DNA from: Tenebrio molitor
Lineage: Eukaryota; Arthropoda; Insecta; Coleoptera; Tenebrionidae
NCBI RefSeq assembly: GCF_963966145.1
Contig: NC_091053.1
Coordinates: forward strand, 11,036,001-11,100,000
DNA length: 64,000 nucleotides
Reading direction: 5' to 3'
A program made the position numbers and the translations under genes. Positions 57,186 through 64,000 of the stretch are shown one piece after another (positions within the stretch are counted from its first letter, which is position 1; every line of letters starts with the position of its first letter). Under the pieces are notes generated by a model, which was not told the DNA's origin, searched no databases, and saw only the letters and a list, made by a program, of their open reading frames with translations.

Positions 57186-58691
57186 CACTGACGAAAGAAA
57201 TTAACGCATCACTTGTAATTTCTTCGATATCTTGGAACCGATGTTTTCTTTGAGCGGAAATTCTTTGTATAATTGAAAAGTATATCAAGCATGATATTTT
57301 ACTGCTTGTTTTTTGTTTTTTGTTGTCATGGAATTCTGGCAATATATAAAATAACGCCCTTTTCACTATTCTAACTACAAGAAAAGTGCAAATTAAATTG
57401 TTTTTTGTGTTTGTTGTGAACTACTTGTAGAAATAAGTGGAAATAAGTGAAGGATAAATATGAATAGGCATCCGCATCGAAATTTAAGTGTTGAAGAAGC
57501 TGTGGCTGTAGTAACACTTGCAGAAACAGGTTTAAGTCAACGTTACATCGGTCATCGTCTAGGTGTTAATCAATCGACCGTATCCCGTGTCTTGAAGAGG
57601 CATCGAGAAACTCAAGAATACTCAAGAAGACCTGGGCAAGGGAGAAAGCGAGTCACAACTGCTGCCCAAGATCGTTTTTTGATGATGCAAACTTTAAGGG
57701 AACGGTTTATTACGGCTCCTAGGCTGCAAAATATGCTCGCAGAGGCCCACAATGTTCATATCAGTTCCGTTACTATAAGAAAAAGGTTACGTGGTTTTAA
57801 TTTAACCCCCAAAACACCGGCAAAAGGACCACAATTAACCGCAGACCATCGCAGAGCCAGGTTAACATTTGCTCAAGAACATGTAAACTGGTCACGAGCG
57901 TATTGGACTAATGTTATGTTTAGTGACGAGTCTAGGTATTGTCAGCATAGCAGCGATAAACGGATGCGTGTGTATAGACGACCAGGTGAACGGTATGCAC
58001 AATGTAACATTGTTCCAACTGTTATGTTTGGTGGAGGCTCTGTTATGGTATGGAGTGGCATCACTTTGGAGGCTCGCACGGAGTTGGTGGTCATACCAAG
58101 AGGAAGCATCACGGCCGTGTCTTATATTGCAAACATTTTAGAACCACATGTGATGCCTTTTGCGCCTTTTAGAGGAAATGATTTCCTTTTTATGCATGAT
58201 AACGCAAAGCCACATTCTGCCAGAATTGTACAACAGTATCTTGCCGAAGTGGGTATCAACACAAGGTGTTAGAACACCTCTGGGACACGATGGGAAAACG
58301 CCTTAGAGCACATCCTCGGCGTCCAACCAACCAACAAGAGCTTGGACAAAGATTGCAGGAAATTTGGGAAGATATTAGCCAGGATGAAATTAGAACATTA
58401 ATTAACAGTATGGGCCGTCGCTGCCTGGCAGTTATTCGAGCAAGAGGAGGAAATACTAAATATTGAGTGTTCTAATCACATGTTAAGTTTTGTTATAAGG
58501 AGTTAAAAGTTTTTGTTTTTTATTTTTGTCATAATTTTTTTAAATTTTCCTGTTATTTGTTTGTCTTAATTCTTAAATTAAATGTAAAATTGTTAAAATC
58601 GGTAGTTGCAGTCTAAAACACAAATCATATTTTACTTTTAACCAAGATTTAAAAGTTTTTAAAAGTGATGCGTTAATTTCTTTCGCCAGTG
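57186..58691 (+). mobile_element. Tc1-like transposon
   Basis: Inverted repeats CACTG(A/G)CGAAAGAAATTAA (~30 bp) are flanked by TA at 57,184-57,185 and 58,692-58,693. It is 1,506 bp, a normal length, with one transposase gene on the plus strand. Confidence 0.93.
57460..58466 (+). pseudogene. Tc1-like transposase with internal deletion
   Basis: The paired HTH DNA-binding region (LSVEEAVAVVTLAETGLSQR, STVSRVLKRH, then VTIRKRLRGFNL) precedes the DDE core. The first D is in VMFSDESRY, the second in FLFMHDNAKPHS. The segment before the final E (usually ending SPDLNPIEHLWD) is deleted after EVGINT. The frame stops at 58,272 and picks up as EHLWDTMGKRLR to 58,466 in another frame. Apart from that deletion the frame is undamaged, so the copy looks young but cannot make an active enzyme. 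Confidence 0.88.
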
Positions 58692-58704
58692 TAAATAACT
58701 AAGT

Positions 58705-58850
58705 ATGTTTTATATTTAATACAAAAATTTCCGATAATATTGCGGAATCTGGAAAAGTGCCCCGAATGCTTGCAGCGTTTCCACGTTGAATGGCAAGGGA
58801 AAAGGAATTTCTTTGATTTTGAATCGCCTGATTCCGCGATAAATATGTTT
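58705..58850 (-). pseudogene. 3' fragment of the second LINE family
   Basis: The minus strand matches the last ~45 codons of the fragment at 46,474-47,640 (FAIQRGNAAS-like and FPDSALLSEIFVL-like segments, starting at the IAESGDSKSKK motif), with a small deletion. It supports that family as an independent LINE. Confidence 0.78.
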
Positions 58851-58996
58851 CACTGTGCTTTTAAAAGCCATGGTCCCATGGTTTGGAGTGTACCAGTGTT
58901 TCCACTGCTGCGACGCTCGAACAAGTGACGTCCCCACTCCTACCGTTACCATTGCGCATCCGAATCTCAGCGGGCATCTAATATTTGACGAGCAGT

Positions 58997-59371
58997 ACGG
59001 TCAAAAATTACACCAAGATCCTTTACTGTTTCTGGCCTGTTCAAGAGATTCAAACTTAAGGTGTAATCGAATCTGATATTTTCCTTTTTTAAAGAAAAAG
59101 ACATCACTTGACATTTGTTGATGTTGAGACTGAGCTTGTTTCTTGTACACTAGTTCATTATTTCGTCCAAGTTTGTCTGTAGCGTAACACAGTCAGACCA
59201 TTCGCTAATTTGTTTCGACAACTTGGCATCATCGGCAAACAAGAAAAAAGGTACAGTTAGTTTGTCACCAATATCATTAATAAAAACCAGAAACAGCAAA
59301 GGACCCAAAACAGAGCCCTGTGGTACACCCGAAGTGACATCTATCGACCCTGAGTCATACCCATAACAATG
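58997..59371 (-). pseudogene. LINE reverse transcriptase part
   Basis: RT motifs on the minus strand are TSGVPQGSVLGPLLFLVFIN, then FLFADDAKLSK with the active-site FADD. NINKCQVMSFS and DLGVIFD follow. One in-frame stop (LDEIMN then TAG) lies near 59,150. The next family motif (SKLSFASHID) is found 2.9 kb away beyond the nested element. Confidence 0.85.
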
Positions 59372-59376
59372 GACGT

Positions 59377-59917
59377 ACGTTCAGTTCTATTAAAGCATCT
59401 ATAGTTGAACGGGTCAACAGAACGCTAAAGCAATTAATGTGGGTACAATTTAGTTTTCAAGGAAATTATAAATGGGTCAATATATTAGATAATCGCCAAC
59501 GAATATAACAACAAATATCACAGCACAATTAAAACTACACCCGCAAATGTTAAAAAAAGCAATGAAAGATCAATATTAAAATCAATTTTTACTCATATAA
59601 AGCCTGCAAATGTACATAATACATTTTCTGTTGGTGATCATGTACAAATAAGTAAACATCGTCAAATTTTTGATAAATCTTATACAGCCAATTGGTCAAA
59701 CGAAATTTTCATTGTTAAAAAAGTAAAGCTAACTAATCCAACAACATATTTATTAAAAGATGTACAGGGCGAAGATATATTACGAGGATTTTATGAAGAA
59801 GAATTGCAGAAAGTAAAACATTCGGATATTTACTTGATGGAAAGTTTTAAGAAAAAAAGGAAAAAAATTGTATGTCAAGTGGTTAGTACTAAACAACACA
59901 CACAACAGTTGGATTGA
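59377..59917 (+). pseudogene. Polinton integrase, C-terminal part
   Basis: The sequence resumes with FSSIKASIVERVNRTLKQLMW, which carries the catalytic E. After a frameshift near 59,497 it continues ANEYNNKYHSTIKTTPANV, VGDHVQISK and YLLKDVQGEDILRGFYEEEL, a chromodomain/SH3-like C-terminal region. It ends at a TGA at 59,915-59,917. Together with 54,915-55,310 it accounts for the full integrase domain order. Confidence 0.85.
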
Positions 59918-60220
59918 TAAAAGTAGCATCACATAAAACATTCAAATGTAATTTATATTTTTAATAAAATTATAATAAAGAATCTAGTGTTTTATTTCAT
60001 TATTTCCTTACTTTGCAGTTCATAATCATCCGGATAGAGATGACTAACCTAAGTCAGCATCTTCAAGCTTCACATAATTGCGATTAAGCAATATTTTACA
60101 TCACAATATGGTAGTGATAGTAGCAATAAAACAACATGAATATGTGAAAGTTTATTTATATTTACATTACTACAAAATATACAATTTCAAATAAATAATA
60201 ACATTTAGGAACACAATAAT
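59918..60220. other. No supported gene
   Basis: This is AT-rich sequence after integrase with two AATAAA-type signals (about 59,963 and 59,975), consistent with the 3' end of the plus-strand Polinton transcript. I see no coding motif. Confidence 0.45.
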
Positions 60221-60442
60221 TCACTCTTTAGGTCTATATTCTCGTAAAAAATGTTTAAAATGTTGACTCTTAATTAAATCATGCATGGCGCAAGGAAGAC
60301 ATCTGACACCTTCCATATCACTTTCACCTTTGCATGATGGACACTTATATTTAATCGGAACAGGCATTTTTTTTCTCGTGTAGCTCCAGGAAAATTTATT
60401 CTTCTGTCTGTTCAACAAACTTGATATTGGTTGTTCTTCCAA
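60221..60442 (-). CDS. Small zinc-ribbon-like protein
   Basis: A 73-codon frame has YKCPSCKGE and GVRCLPCAMHD, two CxxC pairs that could hold one zinc ion, and ends FKHFLREYRPKE. It lies between Polinton integrase and an R1-type LINE, pointing away from both. It could be a Polinton accessory gene; the first ~20 codons overlap the region where LINE sequence begins, so the start is uncertain. I know no function. Confidence 0.4.
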   Translation of the reverse strand: MEEQPISSLLNRQKNKFSWSYTRKKMPVPIKYKCPSCKGESDMEGVRCLPCAMHDLIKSQHFKHFLREYRPKE

Positions 60443-60540
60443 CTATTCCTTCACTAACCATAAAAATCGTGGGACGAAACATAAAAAACGAAAAATTAAA
60501 CAAAGGAATATTGGTGAAACAAGAAAAGAAGATTGATTTC

Positions 60541-62343
60541 GAGTTGACTTTGGGAAGGAACCTGTGGAGAAGGCCACCCTCCCTGGCTGTGTCGCCTGCG
60601 GAGTCTATCGGCTCGCCATGCCACTCCGGAGCTTCAACGCCGGGAGCAGAAAACGTGGGTATGGTAGAATTCATGTGGGATGAAGGAAAGGGCCAATCCG
60701 TCGTAAGGAAAAAGCCCAAGAACCCGGAATGGGCCAGTCGGAGGAAAAGGGCACGAGGGACGGCAAATACAAGAGTGGTGCCGTCCCCGAGTTGATGCTA
60801 AATCAACTCAGCAAGCTGCAAAAAATTAGCTCCCTGACGGACCACAGCCCCAATTAAAGAAAGGTGGCGGACACGTCGATGGAGACAGAGGTGGGAATCA
60901 ATCCCTATAAAAAAAAGAGGGAACCTCGAGGCAGCCAATCTTAAAGAAGCTATGGACGCGGTCACGAGAATCGGAGGCAAAATTGATACAGTTATTAAAG
61001 GCCTGTACCATCCGAAAACGGAGTTAGTGGAATTAGTCGCCAAGCTAAATAAGTGGGCTGCTGTCTTCAAAACAGAAACACTGAAGACCTGGATGGAGGC
61101 CCACAAGTATAAGCCGGTCGAAAAGGCAATGGTAGATGTTGACACCCAGGCGGATATAGATCGGGAAACCGAAACAGCCAAGAGGAAGGCGGGAAAAAGG
61201 AATATTGGTTGCCAGACAAATTTCATGGCCAGAGTCAACGGGAACAAAGAAAATGCGGGGAAGAGGGACACGGCATGCCAAACGAACCATAAGTCCAGAG
61301 ACGGAAATCTACTGGACACGCTGCAACAGATTTCCCGAACGGGTTGAAGTCAAAGAGGATTGGGCGGTTCTAAAGCAAACAACACAAATGGAAGGAGCAG
61401 AACCGATTCGGAAGAAAGTGTTCCGGATAAACCATGTGGGTACGGACGAAGATCTGTGGCCTATATTTCAAAGATTAAGGGAAGAGACTAAGGAAGACGA
61501 GCAGCTCGCTATACACCACGTGCAGTCCATGAGTGTGCTGAGACTGAAGAAAATGGTGGAGGCAATCTTTCATGGTGCAAAGACCCAAGTCATGATATAC
61601 TCGACAAAACGGCGAGCCGAGCAAGAGAGTGAAGGAGGGATTGAGACAAGACCAAAAATTACGGTACCCGAAGGTAGAAAAGAGTAGAGGAAAGAACAAA
61701 GAAAAACATACGCTCTGATTGTCGATGACAAAAAAAGACAATACAAGGAGGTTCTGGGCGAGGTTAAAAAGATTATCGCAGAAAATAACGCTGGGGAAGC
61801 AGTAAGAGCGGTAAGAAGTACTAAAGATGGTAAACTGTTGATTACCGTAGATAAGGAAGCACTGCAAAAGTTAAGGCAGGCAATAAGCAGTACATCCACG
61901 GACCCCAAGGTAAGAGAAACCGAAAGTGAAGAGAAGATGGAGACAATCCACATCAGAGACTTCGATGCCCTGACACAAAACGAAGAAGTCCCACGGGCGG
62001 TCAACTCCAAAATAGGAACTGAACCACAAAATAAAACAGTTAAAATAAGCGAGTTACGCCCAAATCGGAATAACACCCAAGCAGCCACGATAATAATAAA
62101 GAAAGAGGACGTGACAAAGCTAATGAAAGATGGCTATCTGAAAGTCGGTGTGGTGAGATGCTCTCTCGAAAAGGTCACAAAGCAAGAGAATGCGAGGGCC
62201 CGGACCGCACAGCATTGTGCTACGCATGCGGGGAGAGTGGACACGTCGTAAAAGAATGTGAAAATGAGGCGTTCTGCCCGATAGGTAACAAAAAGGGGCA
62301 TAGAGCAGGCGGGGGAATGTGCGAGGTGCCATGGAGTAAATAA
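60541..62343 (+). pseudogene. R1-type LINE ORF1 (gag-like), decayed
   Basis: Pieces in several frames follow one another: a basic, proline-rich start, a coiled-coil-like segment (LVELVAKLNKWAAVFKTETL), a middle domain (KTVKISELRPNRN, then TKLMKDGYLKVGVVRCSLE), and CCHC zinc knuckles (GHKARECEGPDR, CYACGESGHVVKEC). The order is that of R1/LOA-clade gag proteins that coat LINE RNA. At least four frameshifts or stops separate the pieces. The frame ends at 62,343, and no ORF2 follows; unrelated DNA begins directly after. Confidence 0.78.
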
Positions 62344-62480
62344 TTTTGTAGTGAAGCAATTTGATTGAAGCATTATTATTATTTAGACTCTATGCCAATG
62401 CCAATGCATAAAATACATTATTTTATTGCAGAATTTTGTCGGCACCACGATGGCAAGTGCTCTCCTCTCACCAAGCTATA
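62344..62480. other. Short AT-rich spacer
   Basis: An ATT-rich run and CCAATGCCAATGC duplication are visible; nothing else could be assigned. Confidence 0.4.
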
Positions 62481-63619
62481 CAGGGTGTCTCAGCTAAGAC
62501 TTTCGAGCCTAATAACTCAGTTATGTTCCAGGGGATTTTTGTGAAATTTAAAATGCAGATATTTTAGACGGTGAAGAATAAAATCCCATTAATGCAATCA
62601 CCCAAGTCTTAAAAACGTAATTTTTACATGCCTTTTTAAAATGTTGAATCAATTAAGATTTACATAAAAAAAATTGATCCTCAATAAAAAATGCTGTAGG
62701 GAAAAACTCGTCCTTGAAAGACGTCTGGTTTGCAAGAAAAAAGCAACAAAATTGTGTTAAACGTGGCTGCAAATGCAAAAACGTAGACGCGTATGAAACA
62801 AACACGCAATTTTGCAGAATTTTGGTCATCCCTTTTCGCAGAAGCGCAGGTGACATATTTGACGTTTATCTTGCTAACTTTACAAACACTTACAAAGTTA
62901 AAGACAAGATTTGGACGTAATTTATTATACTGGATGCTTTAATTCTTCCATAAAGGACTAAAACACGATCGGGATATTTTCGCAAGGTAATTTAGTTCAC
63001 GTACGCTACCTGTATCTTCAAATAAATTGACGACTCTCTTAACCTTACATTTTGTAAAGCCTACATTTGGATAGTGTTCCACGAGAGAACGAACTGTGTC
63101 ATTGAAGTTCTTACGACACTCTCCATAGGCAACATTTTGTTCCTTTTTCAACAATATTGAAATTTCTGCCGTTGTAGTCTATTTTTAGAGTATTTTCAAT
63201 GAATTTTCACAATTTGACGCTTCTAATAAAGCGCGCCCAATTTTAACAGACTTTAAAGGGTGTACAAAATGTTGCTTGGCAATTAATCATCAATTGTTTC
63301 AAAAGGTAACTGCTCAAATACCTTCAAATTTTACATTAAATTTTTAATGAGAAGATCTAATCTTTTCGTTGAATCAGACAAGTGATTTACTTAATTGATT
63401 GTGTAGACCCCTATTTTTTAATGTTTAACAATCTAATAATAATCGCGTATAATTTTCGATAAAGGAAACATGTGTTAAAATTACATTTTTGAATTTGAGG
63501 TAATTTTATTATTACTAATTGATCCTTCACGGTCTAAAATGTCTGCATTTTAAATTTCATAAAAATCCGTTGGCAAATAACCGAGATATTAGGCTGCAAA
63601 GTCTTAGCTGAGACACCTG
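62481..63619 (-). mobile_element. Mariner-like element with ~100 bp inverted repeats
   Basis: The left end CAGGGTGTCTCAGCTAAGAC and right end (inverted) CAGGTGTCTCAGCTAAGAC are flanked by TA at 62,479-62,480 and 63,620-63,621. Similarity between the arms continues for about 100 bp with mismatches. The 1,139 bp interior keeps only the start of a transposase. Confidence 0.82.
62939..63180 (-). pseudogene. Transposase N-terminal HTH fragment
   Basis: The minus strand reads ILLKKEQNVAYGECRKNFND, VRSLVEHYPNVGFTKCKVKR and NLFEDTGSVRE. This fits the first helix-turn-helix of a mariner-like family whose N-terminus has the pattern YGEC.R.......Y. The catalytic domain is absent. The assignment rests on this short pattern only. 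Confidence 0.5.
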
Positions 63620-63621
63620 TA

Positions 63622-64000
63622 TAAACCTGACCCGTCTATGTCGGCAGTGTCGGCACATTTTTGCAACTTCCATATCAAAGGCGGCATTTCCTTGAAGCGG
63701 CTAGCCCAGATGTGCGTTTTCCTGGGTTATATGCAAATAAATATGCATTTATTGTAAAATATTCTTTTAGTGCTAAATATGCAATGATATGCATAATAAG
63801 AATGATGTTATTTTATTTAGAATCATCTATAACGCCAAGAAAACTTTACAGTAATCCGAAGCTGTTTAGCAAAAAAATATGCAAATGAATATAAATCTGG
63901 CTTTTAATTATCACTTATCACAAAAAATGGCTGCAGCAGTTGAAAACAACGTATTTAGTTGTGTTTTCTGCAGATTAAATTCAGTGCTTTCCTTTAATGA
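63622..64000. other. No supported gene
   Basis: This is AT-rich DNA with many ATGCATA/TATGCA words around 63,730-63,800. A 75-codon frame (63,661-63,888) has no recognisable motif. Confidence 0.4.

Larger units (their letters stand above)
56099..58996. mobile_element. Composite element nested in the LINE
   Basis: Inverted repeats of about 30 bp (ACTGCTCGTCAAAT(C/A)TTAGATG) bound this segment, and LINE coding resumes on either side. A clear target duplication was not found. Inside are a tract resembling the hAT element's 5' region, a 90 bp duplication, a 130 bp fold-back, a Tc1 element and a LINE 3' fragment. Confidence 0.6.
55311..59376 (-). mobile_element. LINE (R1/jockey-like), 5'-truncated, inside Polinton integrase
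   Basis: The minus strand carries RT motifs from 59,371 down to 58,997 and the RT C-terminus from 56,098 to 55,509. A nested element (56,099-58,996) separates them. The 3' end is an ATT-rich tract near 55,365 with the hairpin CAGTCCTAGACTG at about 55,319-55,331. The 5' end lies in the RT at the integrase junction. Confidence 0.8.
48700..60442. mobile_element. Polinton/Maverick remnant
   Basis: Genes typical of animal Polintons lie on two divergent arms. Minus strand: capsid proteins, protease, hydrophobic protein, PLA2-domain protein. Plus strand: packaging ATPase, two conserved proteins, integrase. Integrase is split by a LINE. No protein-primed DNA polymerase B and no convincing long terminal inverted repeats are visible, so the element is incomplete. 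Outer limits are approximate: the R4 tail bounds it on the left and an R1-type LINE on the right. Confidence 0.85.

Noticed and set aside
61475..62373. Long minus-strand frames opposite the LINE ORF1
   Set aside because: The plus strand has the CCHC knuckles and gag motifs; these are shadows.
1..64000. CRISPR array, rRNA, tRNA or bacterial operon signals
   Set aside because: No regular short repeats with spacers, and no rRNA or tRNA features noticed by eye; spliced genes and eukaryotic TEs make a prokaryotic origin implausible.

Overview
This window looks like repeat-rich intergenic DNA from an arthropod, most likely an insect. It is AT-rich, has spliced transposase genes with GT-AG introns, and contains element families typical of insects: Copia, Gypsy, P-like elements with THAP domains, hAT, Tc1/mariner, R4/Dong-like and R1-like LINEs, and a Polinton/Maverick. 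The order or species cannot be named from this sequence. I found no host single-copy gene, rRNA, tRNA or CRISPR array that I can support. Nearly all of it is mobile elements nested inside one another.

Layout. (1) 1-8,274: a Copia retrotransposon whose pol gene is cut at base 1,050 by a nest of P-like DNA transposons (1,051-6,216) and resumes in phase at 6,224. (2) 7,655-31,750: four head-to-tail copies of a composite ~5.6 kb unit. Each holds the Copia 3' end, a Gypsy integrase plus LTR start, and a multi-exon tyrosine-recombinase-like pseudogene carrying a MITE. A 454 bp spacer ending in a TA-flanked MITE separates the units. Unit 3 alone has a 2.1 kb solo LTR. (3) 31,751-36,789: unclassified DNA, then a second P-like cluster whose largest member contains a 1.3 kb solo LTR. 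(4) 36,790-41,796: unclassified DNA with a small fold-back, a 5 x 20 bp minisatellite, a decayed C2H2 fragment and a MITE-like palindrome. (5) 41,805-44,509: a complete hAT transposon with matching termini, 8 bp target duplication and an apparently intact five-exon transposase. (6) 44,518-45,170: a mariner-type transposase relic interrupted by a hAT-type MITE. (7) 45,600-48,670: an R4/Dong-like LINE whose RT is split by the 3' part of another LINE family. (8) about 48,700-60,442: a Polinton with capsid proteins, protease, a PLA2-domain protein, packaging ATPase, conserved small proteins and integrase; no DNA polymerase B is visible. It is interrupted by two LINE fragments, the second of which carries further insertions including a Tc1 element. 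(9) 60,443-64,000: an R1-type LINE ORF1 relic, a mariner-like element with ~100 bp inverted repeats, and unclassified DNA.

How the parts relate. Target-site duplications give a partial order. The P-like elements entered Copia after it was a coding element. The MITE entered the recombinase gene before the array was amplified, because all four units carry it. The solo LTR came after amplification, because only unit 3 has it. Variants shared alternately between units suggest that a two-unit block was itself duplicated. Only the hAT transposase and a few Polinton frames (ATPase, protease, one small protein) are open throughout; nearly everything else carries frameshifts, stops or deletions.
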